A DNA stretch of 64,000 nt from Cervus elaphus (lineage: Eukaryota > Chordata > Mammalia > Artiodactyla > Cervidae), in NCBI RefSeq assembly GCF_910594005.1, contig NC_057832.1, positions 104,419,152 to 104,483,151 on the forward strand. The letters are read 5' to 3'. Positions 34,531 through 47,760 of the stretch are shown in pieces. The notes beneath the pieces were generated by a model. It did not search any database and had not been told where the DNA came from. It saw only the letters and a list, made by a program, of their open reading frames with translations. Position 1 is the first letter of the stretch; each line of letters starts with the position of its first letter. The position numbers and the translations under genes were made by a program.

Positions 34531-35416
34531 TCCTTCTTCTAGCTCTCCAGTCTCCTGAGTTGACTGAATCTAACCAGAAGCCAACTAACACTGGAGGGTG
34601 AGAAAAGCAGCATGCAGGAGAAAGCAGAGTCAGGCAAGGGCATGATCAGATAACATGTACGTCACACCCTACAAAGAAGGCCCTTCTAAATAAGGCCCCT
34701 CTGACATTTCAGAAGGGACTTTAAAGAAGAAGCAAACCATGCAGTTATTCAGAATAAGAATGTTCCAGATTTCAGGGGGAAAAAGTGCCAAGGTCCTAGA
34801 AAGGAGCATGTATAGGGGCACATGGAATCACTGATCCTAAAGCAGAAAGAGCAGGAGAGTGATAGGAGATGAGATCAGAGGGAAAGACAGGCAGCAGACC
34901 ACAGAGGGCTTTCTACGCCATATGACGGACTTTGGCTTTTGCCCTGAGATGAAGTCATTGGCAAGTTTTGATCAGAGTGACATGATCTGACTGTGGCTTA
35001 AAAGGATCCTTGTGGCTGCTGAGCGAAAGAAACCTTAACAGGGCAAGAGGCCAAGAGAGAAAACAGTTCGGACATTATCTCAATAAACAGGGTAAGGCAG
35101 CTTGCATGAGGGCTCAATGGGTATAGGAAAGGTAAGATGTGAACATAAGATGGAGCCAACAAACAATGTTGTTGGGTTGTGTGTACACGTGAAAGAAGGA
35201 GTGACCTCAACTTCAGCAGTGCAGGTTTGGAGGGGAAATCAGGAACTCACTTAGAGACACATTAAGTGTGAAATGGATATTAGACATCCACACAGAGCTG
35301 CGGGGGAAGGCTGCTGAATATAGTGACTTTGGAATCTGAGAGATGCTTGAACTGGAGATATACATATGAGAGTCGCTGGCATATAATTAGTATTCGTCTT
35401 AGTTTGGGTTTCCCTG

Positions 35417-35745
35417 GAAGTGTGTGTGCTAAGTCGCTTCAGTCGTGTCTGACTCTTTGCGACCCTATGGACTATACTTCCAGGCTCCTCTATCCATAGA
35501 ATTCTCGAGGCCAGAATACTAGAGTGGGTAGCCTTTCCCTTCTCCAGGGGATCTTCCGAACCCAGGAATCGAACCCAGGTCTCTCACATTGCAGGCGGAT
35601 TCTTTACCAGCTGAGCCACAAGGGAAGCCCAGGAATACTGGAGTGGGTAGCCTATCCCTTCTCCAGAGGATCTTCCCGACCCAGGAATCAAATGGGTTTC
35701 CTGCGTTTCAGGTGAATTCTTTACCAACTGAACTATCAGGGAAGC
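35417..35745 (-). mobile_element. Bov-tA SINE with partial tandem duplication of its head
   Basis: 35417-35632 is a complete reversed element. 35633-35745 repeats its last 110 bp (AATACTGGAGTGGGTAGCC to CTATCAGGGAAGCCC) with about ten changes. Confidence 0.88.
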
Positions 35746-35755
35746 CCTTGAGAGA

Positions 35756-35870
35756 GAATGGATGCACGTATATGTATGGCTGAGTCCTTTTGCTGTCCAC
35801 CTGAAACTACCACAGCACTGTTAATGGGCTATAATCCAATATAAAATTAAAAGTTATAAAAAATTTTTAA
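35756..35870 (+). mobile_element. L1 3'-end fragment with poly(A)
   Basis: TATGTATGGCTGAGTCCTTTTG, ACCTGAAACTACCACAGCAC, ATCCAATATAAAATTAAAAG. Confidence 0.75.
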
Positions 35871-36530
35871 AAGTGCTCCTAACAGGAGGAAGATAGTAAC
35901 TGTGTCAAATACTGTAGAAGGGCCAACTAAAGTGAGGACCGGAGATTGCCCATTGGCTTCAGCAAGTTGCAGGCCATGGTGACCTTGACAGGATCAATTA
36001 TGGAGGTGTGGTTCAGGACAGAGAGTGAGTTCAAAAGAAAAAAGAGATAGGACACAGCCTGTATAGACAACTTTTTCAAATAGTTTTGTGTAGAAACACT
36101 GAACAGTGTCTGGAGGGTGGGGTGGGGTGTCAAAATAGAGGTATATGTGTTTAAGATGGTAAGTGTTGCAGCAGGCTTGCAGGTTGACGGGACATCCAGT
36201 TGAGAGGGAAAAGCTGATGATGCAGGGCTAGGAGGGAAAACGACAGACGTGATGCCCTCAGTAAGTGAGAGGGAGTGGTACTGGGGTGCAACTGGAGGGA
36301 GCTTCCTTGGGAGCACACATTCTAGAGTAACAGAGAGAAGGCAAAGGGAATGGTCATGGGTGTGGATAGCGAGGGAGTCTGTGGAAATTCTCTTCTGAAT
36401 TGCAGTATTTTTCACAGAAACAAGGAAGTCATTTGCTATTTGAGAACTGAGGAGAAAGAACTGTTGAAGGATTGAGGAGAGAGAAGAAGGTGTGAAATAG
36501 TCATTCAGGATTGGGAGTAGCTGAGACATG

Positions 36531-37429
36531 TGGAGAGAAATGGCCAAGTAGCACCAAAAGACCGCTTGAGCTTAGTGATCACTAACTTAAAGTCGGAGCA
36601 GTCAGCATGGGGCAGTCTTTCTCCAGCCGTGGTCAGCTGCTTGCATGCAGGCATGGAGTAGGAGAAATTAGATTTGACCAAGCTTGAGTAGGCTTTATTT
36701 ACAATCCCAAACCTGTAATTTTGCTCCTGGAAGACATTAAATAGTAATTTGCTAAGAAATAAAATTTTCTTGGGAAAGTCATCCTAAATTCCAAAATTCT
36801 TGGGAATACGTTATAAGCCAACAACAAAAAAAGTGATTTGAGAGGAAGCAAAGCAGAAGTAGCTTTACTTAATCCATTTAGAAAGGGTTGCTCTGCAAAA
36901 ACTCATCAGGGATTTAGCAGGAAACAATTAGCGAACCCCTCTACCCTCAATAAAAGCTGTGAACTGATCTTCCTTGCTGAGCCTCTTGGCTCTGGGAGAT
37001 TGTGTAGCTACTGATTAGCTAAGGGATCAGAACCCAACTTGCCATTTAACTGTTAGTGTTGTAAATAATCTGTTCTCATTCACAAGAGGCTGAATATATG
37101 ACAACCATAGAGATTGTTTAAAAAAAAAAAAGGAGGGGAAAAAAAGGTATGTTTGAAGTAGCCCCACATTTTTCCAATAGAAATTTTTACTCTGAACCTT
37201 TTGCAGTTAGTGCTCACATCTTGGATGAGCCTCTGGTCTAAGATTCTAGTAAGAAAACTCTTGGAGATCTAGAGCTGGATAATCTAGACCTTTGTTTTAC
37301 TCTTTGCCAGTGGGAGTTATGATGCTGTGTCTTTCCATCCCAGTGCCCAGTTTCTGCACAGGGTCTAACATCTCATAAACAAGTGCTCAGAAGACATCAG
37401 ATGTGGGCTATAAAAGGGGAAGACATAGT
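36531..37429. other. No gene or repeat recognised
   Basis: AT-rich sequence with an A run at about 37120-37146. No supported feature. Confidence 0.4.
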
Positions 37430-37880
37430 AAATTGAATACTGTTTCCCCAAAAGATATGTCCAGGTTCTGATTCCTGGAAACTGTGAATGCAGCCTTGCT
37501 TGAAAAAGGATCTCTGCAGATGTAATTGAGAATCTTGGGATGAGAGCATCCTGGATTTAGGATGGGCCCCAAAGCTAATGACTGGTATCCAGATAAAAAG
37601 AGGGGAGAAGGAGCTTAGAGACACACAGAGACATAGGGAAGAAGGCATTCTGAAGGTGGAGGCAGAGGCTGGAGTGCTGGGATTTCTGGTAATTACCAGA
37701 AACTAGGGGAGCAGCACAGAACAGATTCTTCCTCAGAGTTTTCATAAGGAATCACTCCTGCTGACACCCTTGTCTCAGACTTCAGGTTTCCTTAACTACC
37801 AGAGAATACATTTCTCTTGTATTAAGCCACGTTTGTGGTAACCTGTTGTGGTAGCCCTAGGAAACCAATACGGGGAGTGA
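37430..37880 (+). mobile_element. MaLR-type (MST/MLT1-like) LTR
   Basis: The typical order of such LTRs is seen: CTGTTTCCCCAAAAGATATG, CTGGTATCCAGATAAAAAG, TTAAGCCACGTTTGTGG, GTGGTAGCCCTAGGAAACC. Confidence 0.6.
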
Positions 37881-40492
37881 ACTCGCAGTTTAATAAAGGG
37901 AAGAGTGCGTGGTCAGGAAAACCACAAAGGGCTATAGAAGAAGGCTGGGACCACTCAAAGTTCCTAAAACCTTGGGGCATTTCCTTTAGGTTCTTTCTAG
38001 AAGAATATGGCTCCTCCTCCAGAAATCGTGTTTCCTGATAGTCTGGGGAACCTGCAGTTATTTTGAGACCATTGTCCCATCTCTATGAAAGTGTTTGCAA
38101 ATATTTTGCTCCCCGGGAAGTCCTGACCTATGATTTAATCAGCCTGATTCTGCAGCCCTGAAATTTCTGCTTGCAGCATGTCTGAGCTGAGAAGAGCATC
38201 CTTGAGGAGGGCAAACTCCCAGACACTTGTCTCTCCCTGGATTTCTGACCCGTGTCTTCTGGAATGAAAAGAAATAATAGCCAGCGCTGCACTTTGATGT
38301 TCCGGTGATTTTTACTCATTCTGTTCTCACCTTAAGTGCTCTTACTCCACTTAGGGAGCCCCTGTTCCCCGTTTGAGACTTGCCCAAATGGCTTCTGCTC
38401 TGTGACAGCCACCCTGGAACCACAGAGTGGTTTTCTTCACCATTACCACAGAACTCACACACTTCAAAGGACTTATTAAATTTTATTATGGCTTATTCGT
38501 TATGTATTTGTCTTACCTGAAACACTCCAGAGGAAGTGTTATTCATGTCTGAATCATCTGCACTTAGTCTGGAAACTAGCTCAGTAGATTTTTTTTAAAA
38601 TATAAACTAAGGAAAGCAATAGCTTAGAAAATCTATAGTAACTAAACTCAGAGTTTCTCAAAAATATACAACTGCTCTTATTTAACCTCATCTATTTTGC
38701 ATTTCAAGCCACTGGAATTTGGCAAAGGAACAAAGTGACATAGAAATTAATGTGTCCTCTATGAGTAAAAAATTCAGTAAGTGTTTGCTGATTTGCTGTT
38801 ATGATCAGAGGAGAACTTCTCTCCAGGAAATGAAAAGGGCAGTGTTACCCCCAGCATTGCAAACTTAGTTCATGAGCAAGGGAGATTCTTTCTATTTTGG
38901 ATTAGAATTTAGCAAAGGCTTTCCAGAATTAGTTACCAAAGAAGCTCACTGAGCCATCTTTCCTTCACCTGATCACTGCAGAAAGCTAAAATGTTTACTG
39001 AAGATGGTCTTCAAAGTGACATTATCACTCCATGGTCTATCCAAATGCCTCCTTCCATCATATTTGGTTTGGAGTTTTATGCATTTGAAGATGTGAATCC
39101 TCAATTGTGAAAGAAAAATAGGCTGTGCTCTAAGCTTTTGTGTGAATATGCTCCATAGAAAAGATGAAAACATCCAAGTGAACAAAGCTGAGGACATAAA
39201 TAAAAGAGGAAGGCTTGGACAGGTAAGTATGTGCGTTCCCATGGGAACGTACAGCTGCTGCCAACAAAAATCATGGGAAAAGGCTTCAGACTCTTCCTGT
39301 GATTCAGGCTCAAAACAAATTTGTAAAGAAGTCAAAATACACATGAATCATCTCCTCTTTCATCAACCACAGTCATTACTATCAAGTCAAAAGCTGTCCT
39401 AGAGTCACAAGGAAAACACCAGAGATGTTTGCACTAAAATAATTTCCCCACCAAGAAATCCAACAGTTTCAAACATCCACTGCATAACATCAAAATGCCT
39501 TTGCCTATTAAGACCCTCATAACCTGGTAGTACAATCTCTGTCTCACCTAATTCATGACAACTTCCCCGTCTTGATCAAGATGGTCTTCTCACTATCCCC
39601 TACATACTCCACATATCCTGTTCATTCCTCACTCCAAACTTTACTCACACTCTGGTTCCTAGTGCATTTTCCTTTTCCTTTATCTATTCAATCTGATTTA
39701 TTCTTCAAATGCAGTCCCAGTATCATCTCATCTGCGTGGTTTGTCATGACTGCAGCTATATTGGTATCTCTCTACTGTCAATTTCTATACTGACCCTTGA
39801 TAGCTAGAATACCAAGATAAAGTTTCTTTTGAAATTAACTCACATTTATAAACACTCATTGGGTTGACACACTGTGCTAGGAGAATAATGAAGATTTCTT
39901 GCTGATTTTCTAGCTGTTTTTTCTTTGCTGGGTTCACCATTTTAAATAATGCTTTCCTTCCCAAAGATGACCAAGATAATTAAGGACTTTTTGCTCCATT
40001 TCAGTCCTATGCAAGGGATGCACTTGTCCCCCTCCCTGGGATAAAAAGATTAGTAGATATTAAACTGGTGAGAGCTATTAGAATCTTCAACTTTAACCCC
40101 TTCCAAGTTGAATAAATCTGAAAGTACAAATCAGTCACTAATTAAGAAGAGCCTGTGCAGATAAGGAAGTATTCATTTTAGACCCTTTAACCTTTTTTTT
40201 TGGATATCCAGATTGTGGAATTACTAACAAGCATATTCAATACAATGTGCTGATTCTCATTCCAGGATTCAGAATGAGAGTAATTCTTTTGGTATTTGAA
40301 ACTTGCAAGGAAAAAAAAAATAGACAAGGCTAGATTCAGGTGTCAAGTCTGGTAATCCCAGTTTAGTCATGAACAGATCATGGAATCTCCATAACAGTAA
40401 CATGATATTGAATCTCCATAACATTAATACTTGGAAACTCCAAATGCCTCTGTCTCTAAGGCAATATCATCTCTGCATTAGGAAACTTTCTA
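37881..40492. other. 2.6 kb without recognised gene or element
   Basis: AT-rich sequence. Short frames on both strands (for example 38973-39344 -) have no recognised similarity or splice context. Confidence 0.4.
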
Positions 40493-40800
40493 CAACTTCC
40501 CTGGTGGTATAGTGGTTAAGAATCTGCCTACTAATGCAGGACACACAGGTTCAATCCCTAGTCTAGGAAGATTCCGCATGCAACTAAAGCCCGCAAATCT
40601 TAACTACTGAGCCGGAGGGCTGCAGCAACTGAAGCCTGAGTGCCTAGAACCAGTGCTCCAAAACAAGAGAAGCCAACCCAGTGAGAAGCTCTTACACCAC
40701 AGTGAAGAGTAACTCCTGCTCATGGCAACTAGAGAAAGCCCATGCAGCAACGAAGACTCAGCCCAACCAAAGATAAATAAATTTAAAAAGAAAAAAAAGA
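40493..40800 (+). mobile_element. CHR-type tRNA SINE, full length
   Basis: ACTTCCCTGGTGGTATAGTGG head, AGGTTCAATCCCTAGTC B box, long body and a poly(A) tail. Confidence 0.9.
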
Positions 40801-40974
40801 AACTTTCAAGATGCCAAGAAATTTAGCCTGCTATTTTAAAAAGTCACTCTAGTTCACTTTTGATGCATAAGAGGTAAACAAACCCAAATTCTCCTCCATT
40901 TTATTGAACAAATTGTAGCCTGCCTTTGAGTGAGTTTTCTGTAGTTTACCTGCTGTGTTAGATCTTCAAAAAGA

Positions 40975-41262
40975 TTTACCCATTCTCCCTTTCACCCCTA
41001 GACCTTGGCCTTGGCCATGTGACTTGCTTTGGCAGATGTGACACAAACAGGGGCTTCACACTTGCTTGAGTAGTGGGACTTGCCTCTTGCACCTCTGTCA
41101 TCGTCGTGAGAAGAACGTGTCTTAACTAGTGACTCATCTAAGGACGATGAAGAGCCACTGCCCAGCTGACCTGCAGTTTTGTGAGATTAAATGATTATCA
41201 TCTTAAGATACTGAATTTTGGAGTGGTTTGTTACATATAATACAGGGGACCATAGCTAACCA
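40975..41262 (+). mobile_element. MLT1-like LTR fragment
   Basis: ACCTTGGCCTTGGCCATGTG, TAAGATACTGAATTTTGGAG and GGTTTGTTACATATAATAC resemble the two ends of MLT1-type LTRs. Confidence 0.5.
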
Positions 41263-41556
41263 ATATATATATTCCAATAGTTCCACAAATGACCAGATTT
41301 TCCCCAGTTCTGTTTCAGTTCCCAGAAAATATCATTCTTTTTTTTTTCCATTTATTTTTATTAGTTGGAGGTTAATTACTTTACAATATTGTAGTGGTTT
41401 TTGTCATACATTGACATGAATCAGCCATGGATTTACATGTATTCCCCATCCCGATCCCCCCTCCCACCTCTCTCCCCATCCCATCCCTCTGGGTCTTCCC
41501 AGTGCACCAGCCCGGAGCACTTGTTTCATGCATCCAACCTGGGCTGGTGGTCTGTT

Positions 41557-44500
41557 TCACCCTTGATAGTATACTTGTTTCAATGCTGTTCTCTCAGAAT
41601 ATCCCACCCTCGCCTTCTCCCACAGAGTCCCAAAGTCTGTTCTGTACATCTGTGTCTCTTTTTCTGTTTTGCATATTGGGTAATCATTACCATCTTTTAA
41701 AATTCCATATATATGTGTTAGTATACTGTATTGGTCTTTATCTTTCTGGCTTACTTCACTCTGTATGATGGGCTCCAGTTTCATCCATCTCATTAGAACT
41801 GATTCAAATGAATTCTTTTTAATGGCTGAGTAATATTCCATTGTGTATATGTACCACAGCTTCTTTATCCATTTGTCTGCTGATGGGCATCTAGGTTGCT
41901 TCCATGTCCTGGCTATTATAAACAGTGCTGCGATGAACATTGGGGTGCACGTGTCTCTTTCAGATCTAGTTTCCTTGGTGTGTATGCCCAGAAGTGGGAT
42001 TGCTGGCTCATATGGCAGTTCTATTTCCAGTTTTTTGAGGAATCTCCACACTGTTCTCCATAGTGGCTGTACTAGTTTGCATTGCCACCAACAGTGTAAG
42101 AGGGTTCCCTTTTCTCCACACCCTCTCCAACATTTATTGCTTGTAGACTTTTGGATAGCAGCCATCCTGACTGGCGTGTAATGGTACCTCATTGTGGTTT
42201 TGATTTGCATTTCTCTGATAATGAGTGATGTTGAGCATCTTTTCATGTGTTTGTTAGCCATCTGTATGTCTTCTTTGGAGAAATGTCTGTTTAGCTCTTT
42301 GGCCCATTTTTTGGTTGGGTCATTTATTTTTCTGAAATTGAGCTGCAGGAGTTGCTTGTATATTTTTGAGATTAATCCTTTGTCTGTTGCTTCGTTTGCG
42401 ATTATTTTCTCCCAATCTGAGGGCTGTCTTTTCACCTTTCTTATAGTTTCCTTTGTTGTGCAAAAGCTTTTAAGTTTCATTAGGTCCCATTTGTTTATTT
42501 TTGCTTTTATTTCCAATACTCTGGGAGGTGGGTCATAGAGGATCCTGCTGTAATTTATGTCGGAGAGTGTTTTGCCTATGTTCTCTTCTAGGAGTTTTAT
42601 AGTTTCTGGTCTTACATTTAGATCTTTAATCCATTTTGAGTTTATTTTTGTGTATGGTGTTAGAAAGTGTTCTAGTTTCATTCTTTTACAAGTGGTTGAC
42701 CAGTTTTCCCAGCACCACTTGTTAAAGAGGTTGTCTTTTTTCCATTGTATATCCTTGCCTCCTTTGTCGAAGATAAGGTGTCCATAGGTTCGTGGATTTA
42801 TCTCTGGGCTTTCTATTCTGTTCCATTGATCTATATTTCTGTCTTTGTGCCAGTACCATACTGTCTTCATGACTGTGGCTTTGTAGTAGAGTCTGAAGTC
42901 AGGCAGGTTGATTCCTCCAGTTCCATTCTTCTTTCTCAAGATTATTTTGGCTATTCGAGGTTTTTTGTATTTCCATACAAATTGTGAAATTATTTGTTCT
43001 AGTTCTGTGAAAAATACCGTTGGTAGCTTGATAGGGATTGCATTGAATCTATAGATTGCTTTGGGTAGAATAGCCATTTTGACAATATTGATTCTTCCAA
43101 TCCATGAACATGGTATGTTTCTCCATCTGTTTGTGTCCTCTTTGATTTCTTTCATCAGTGTTTTATAGTTTTCTATGTATAGGTCTTTTGTTTCTTTAGG
43201 TAGATATACTCCTAAGTATTTTATTCTTTTTGTTGCAATGGTGAATGGTATTGTTTCCTTAATTTCTCTTTCTGTTTTCTCATTGTTAGTGTATAGGAAT
43301 GCAAAGGATTTCTGTGTGTTAATTTTATATCCTACAACTTTACTATATTCGTTGATTAGCTCTAGTAATTTTCTGGTAGAGTCTTTAGGGTTTTCTATGT
43401 AGAGGATCATGTCATCTGCAAACAGTGAGAGTTTCTCTTCTTCTTTTCCTATCTGGATTCCTTTTACTTCTTTTTCTGCTCTGATTGCTGTGGCCAAAAC
43501 TTCCAACACTATGTTGAATAGTAGTGGTGAGAGTGGGCACCCTTGTCTTGTTCCTGATTTCAGGGGAAATGCTTGCAATTTTTCACCATTGAGGGTAATG
43601 CCTGCTGTGGGTTTGTCATATATAGCTTTTATTATGTTGAGATATGTCCCTTCTATTCCTGCTTTCTGGAGAGTTTTAATCATTAATGGATGTTGAATTT
43701 TGTCCAAGACTTTTTCTGCATCTATTGAGATAATCATATGGTTTTTATCTTTCAATTTGTTAATGTGGTGTATTACATTGATTGATTTGTGGATATTAAA
43801 GAATCCTTGCATTCCTGGGATAAAGCCCACTAGGTAATGATGTATGATTTTTTTAATATGTTGTTGGATTCTGTTTGCTAGACTTTTGTTAAGGATTTTT
43901 GCATCTATGTTCATCAGTGATATCAGCCTGTAGTTTTCTTTTTTTTTGTGGCATCTTTGTCTGGTTTTGGAATTAGGGTGATGGTGGCCTCATAGAATGA
44001 GTTTGGAAGTTTACCTTCTTCTGCAATTTTCTGGAAGAGTTTGAGTAAGATAGGTGTTAGCTCTTCTCTAAATTTTTGGTAGAATTCAGCTGTGAAGCCA
44101 TCTGGTCCTGGGCTTTTGTTTCCTGGAAGATTTCTGATTACAGTTTCGATTTCCTTGCTTGTGATGGGTCTGTTAAGATCTTCTATTTCTTCCTGGTTCA
44201 GTTTTGGAAAGTTATACTTTTCTTAGAATTTGTCCATTTCTTCCAAGTTGTCCATTTTATTGGCATAGAGCTGCTAGTAGTAGTCTCTTATGATCCTTTG
44301 TATTTCAGTGTTGTCTGTTGTGATCTCTCCATTTTCATTTCTAATTTTGTTAATTTGGTTCTTCTCCCTTTGTTTCTTAATAAGTCTTGATAATGGTTTG
44401 TCAATTTTGTTTATTTTTTAAAAAACCAGCTTTTAGCTTTGTTGATTTTTGCTATGGTCTCTTTAGTTTCTTTTGCATTTATTTCTGCCCTGATTTTTAA

Positions 44501-45509
44501 GATTTCTTTCCTTCTACTAACCCTGGAGTTCTTCATTTCTTCCTTCTCTAGTTGCTTTAGGTGTAGAGTTAGGTTATTTACTTGACTTTTTTCTTGTTTC
44601 TTGAGGTAGGCCTGTAATGCTATGAATCTTCCCCTTAGCACTGCTTTTACAGTGTCCCATAGGTTTTGGGTTGTTGTGTTTTCATTTTCATTCATTTTTA
44701 TGCATATTTTTTTAAATTTCTTCTATGATTTGTTGGTTATTCAGAAGCGTGTTAATTAGCCTCCATATGTTTGAATTTTTAATAATTTTTTTCCTGTAAT
44801 TGAGATCTAATCTTACTGCACTGTGGTCAGAAAAGATGACTGGAATGAGTTCAATTTTTTTGAATTTACCAAGGCTAGATTTATGGCCAAGGAAGTGATC
44901 TATTCTGGAGAAGGTTCCGTGTGCACTTGAGAAAAAGGTGAAGTTGATTGTTTTGGGGTGAAATGTCCTATAGATATCAATTAGGTCTAGCTGGTCCATT
45001 GTGTCATTTAAAGTTTGTGTTTCCTTGTTAATTTTCTGTTTAGTTGATCTATCCATAGTTGTGAGTGGGGTATTAAAGTCTCCCACTATTATTGTATTAC
45101 TATTAATTTCCTTTTTCATACTCATTAGCGTTTGCCTTACATATTGTGGTGCTCCTTTGTTGGGTGCATATATATTTATAATTGTTATATCTTCTTCTTG
45201 GATTGATCCTTTGATCATTATGTAATGTCTTTCTTTGTCTCTTTTCACAGCCTTTATTTTAAAGTCTATTTTATGTGATATGAGTATTGTGACTCCTGCT
45301 TTCTTTTGGTCTCCATTTGCATGAAATATTTTTTTCCAGCCCTTCACTTTTAGTCTGTATGTGTCCCTTGTTTTGATATGGGTCTCTTGTAGACAGCATA
45401 TATAGGGGTCTTGTTTTTGTATCCATTCAGCCAATCTTTGTCTTTTGGTTGGGGCATTCAACCCATTTACATTTAAGGTAATTATTGATAGGTATGGTCC
45501 CATTGCCAT
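41557..45509 (-). pseudogene. L1 ORF2 (endonuclease-reverse transcriptase), frameshifted
   Basis: It starts at ATG 45509. The endonuclease part (44712-45509) is open, with L-Q-E-T-H, G-D-F-N-T and S-D-H-S-A. A frameshift and stop lie near 44700, another frameshift in a T/A run near 44405, stops at about 44275 and 44223, and a frameshift in the A run near 43945. The last 785 codons (41557-43914) are open and include RT motifs G-T-R-Q-G-C-P-L-S-P and F-A-D-D (catalytic), and the C-W-R-G-C-G cysteine region. The piecewise open frames suggest a fairly recent insertion. Confidence 0.92.
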
Positions 45510-45560
45510 TTACTTTGTTGTTTTGGGTTCACGTTTATACAACCTTTCTGTGTTTCCTGT

Positions 45561-46487
45561 CTAGAGAAGATCCTTTAGCATTTGTTGAAGAGCTGGTTTG
45601 GTGGTGCTGAATTCTCTCAGCTTTTGCTTGTCTGTAAAGCTTTTGAATTCTCCTTCATATCTGAATGAGATCCTTGCTGGGTACAGTAATCTAGGTTGTA
45701 GGTTATTCTCTTTCATTACTTTAAGTATGTCCTGCCATTCCCTTCTGGCCTGAAGTGTTTCTATTGATAGATCAGCTGTTATCCTTATGGGAATCCCTTT
45801 GTGTGTTATTTGTTGTTTCTCCCTTGCTGCTTTTAATATTTGTTCTTTGTGTTTGACCTTTGTTAATTTGATTAATATGTGTCTTGGGGTGTTTCTCCTT
45901 GGGTTTATCCTGTTTGGGACTCTCTGGGTTTCTTGGACTTGGGTGGCTATTTCCTTCCCCATTTTAGGGAAGTTTTCAGCTATTATCTCCTCAAGTATCT
46001 TCTCATCGACTTTCTTTTTGTCTTCTTCTTCTGGGACTCCTATGATTCGAATGTTGGGGTGTTTCACATTATCCCAGAGGTCCCTGAGGTTGTCCTCATT
46101 TCTTTTGATCCTTTTTTCTTTTTTCCTCTCTGCTTCATTTATTTCCACCATTTTATCTTCTACCTCACTTATCCTATCTTCTGTCTCCGTTATTCTACTG
46201 TTGGTTCCCTCCAGAGTGTTTTTGATCTCATTTATTGCATTATTCATTTTTAATTGACTCTTTTTTATTTCTTCTTGGTCCTTATTAAACATTTCTTGCA
46301 TCTTCTCATTCTTTGTCTCCAGGCTATTTATCTATAACTCTACTTTGTTTTCAAGATTTTGGATCATTTTTATTATCATTATTCTAAATTCTTTTTCAGG
46401 TGGATTCTCTATCTCCTCCTCTTTTGTTTGATTTGGTGGGCATTTTTCATGTTCCTTTATCTGTTGGGTATTTCTCTGCCTTTTCAT
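45561..46487 (-). pseudogene. L1 ORF1 (RNA-binding ORF1p), one premature stop
   Basis: ORF1p is the trimeric nucleic-acid chaperone of L1. ATG is at 46487 and the stop at 45561, for 308 codons. TAG at 46332-46334 interrupts codon 52. The rest is open and reads as a heptad-rich coiled coil (about residues 70-145), an RRM-like part (I-R-I-I-G-V-P-E) and a C-terminal domain (A-R-I-S-F-R-Y-E-G-E). An internal Met after the stop could start a 246-residue product lacking the N-terminus. Confidence 0.9.
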
Positions 46488-47510
46488 CTTGTTTAGATTG
46501 CTGTGTCTGGAGTGGGCTTTCTGTATTCTGGTGGTCTGTGGTTCCTTTTCATTGCGGTGGTTTCACCCAGTGGGTGGGGTTGGACGATTGACTCGTCAAG
46601 GTTTCCTGGTTAGGGAAGGTTGCGTCGGTGTTCTGGTGCGTGGAACTGGATTTCTTCTCTCTGGAGTGCAATGGAGTGTCCAGTGGTGCATTTTGAGATG
46701 GGTCTATGTGTTAGGTGTGACTTTGGGCAGCCTGTATGTTGACACTCAGGGCTATGTTCCTGTGTTGCTGGAGAATTTGCATGGTATGTCTTGCTCTGGA
46801 ACTTATTGGCTCTTGGGTGGTGGTTGGTTTCATTGTAGGTACGGAGGCTTTTGGATGGTCTCTTATTACTTAATGTTCCGTGTAGTCAGGAGTTTTCTGG
46901 TGTTCTCAGGTTTTGGGCTTAAGTCTCCTGCCTCTGGATTTCAGTTTTATTCTTCTAGTAGTCTCAAGACTTCTCCAACTATACAGCACTGATAATAAAA
47001 CTTCTAGGTTAATGGTGAAAAGATTCTCCACCGTGAGGGACACCCAGAGAGGTTCACAGAGTTACATGAAGAAGAGGAGAGGGAGGAGGGAGATAGAGAT
47101 GAGCAGGAGGAGAAAAAGGGGGGACTCAAGAGGAGAGAGACAGATCTATGCAGTTCTCTGTTCCCAAAGCGTTCTCCATAGCCCAGACACCCACAGAGAT
47201 TCACAGAATTGGATTGGGAAGAGAAGGGGAAGGGAGGAAATAGAGGTGTTCTGAGGTAGAAAATGGAAAGTCAAAAGTGGGAGACAGTAATCAACACACT
47301 CCTGAGTAAAAATGGGTACTGAATATTGGATTCTTAAATGTCCAAAATTGATATCAAATACTGAAAAACAAAGATTAAAAATCTAGAGTAGAGGTTAGAC
47401 TCTTAAAAATACAATATTAAAAACAAAAACACAAAAAATTTTAGAAATATATATGAAGTTCAGTTTAAAAATAGGGCTTCTCCTTTTTTTTTGCAAGGTT
47501 ATAGTGAAAT

Positions 47511-47760
47511 GAAAATGAAAATTAAGGAGTAATAGAGGAGTAATAGAGGACTTTAAAAGGAAATAAGAGAAAAAAATGAAACAAGGAAAAAAAATTTTTT
47601 TCCTAATGAAAAAAAATAGTAAAAATATATGAAAATGAAAATGAAAGTTAAGGAGTAATGGGGGAGTAATAGGGAATTTTAAAAGAAAATAAAAGAGAAA
47701 AAATAAAAAAAAGAAAAGAAAAAAATTTTTTTAATTAAAAAAAAAAAAGTAAAAATATAT
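47511..47760 (-). repeat. A-rich tandem duplication inside the L1 5' UTR
   Basis: Two units, 47511-47630 and 47631-47760, each begin GAAAATGAAAATGAAA-like and end AGTAAAAATATAT on the + strand. Confidence 0.75.

Larger units (their letters stand above)
34640..36530 (-). mobile_element. Ancient L2-like LINE segment, interrupted
   Basis: Segments such as GACTTTGGCTTTTGCCCTGAG, GTGACATGATCTGACTGTGG and TAGACAACTTTTTCAAATAG follow the same order as the 7305-8295 element and its known extension. A Bov-tA cluster and an L1 tail interrupt it at 35417-35870. Confidence 0.6.

Noticed and set aside
35927..36547. 206-codon open frame on the - strand
   Set aside because: It lies in an ancient L2-like element, and the translation shows no recognised domain.
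45787..46257. 156-codon and 124-codon hydrophobic + strand frames resembling membrane proteins
   Set aside because: Antisense of L1 ORF1; the hydrophobic look comes from reversed A-rich coding sequence.
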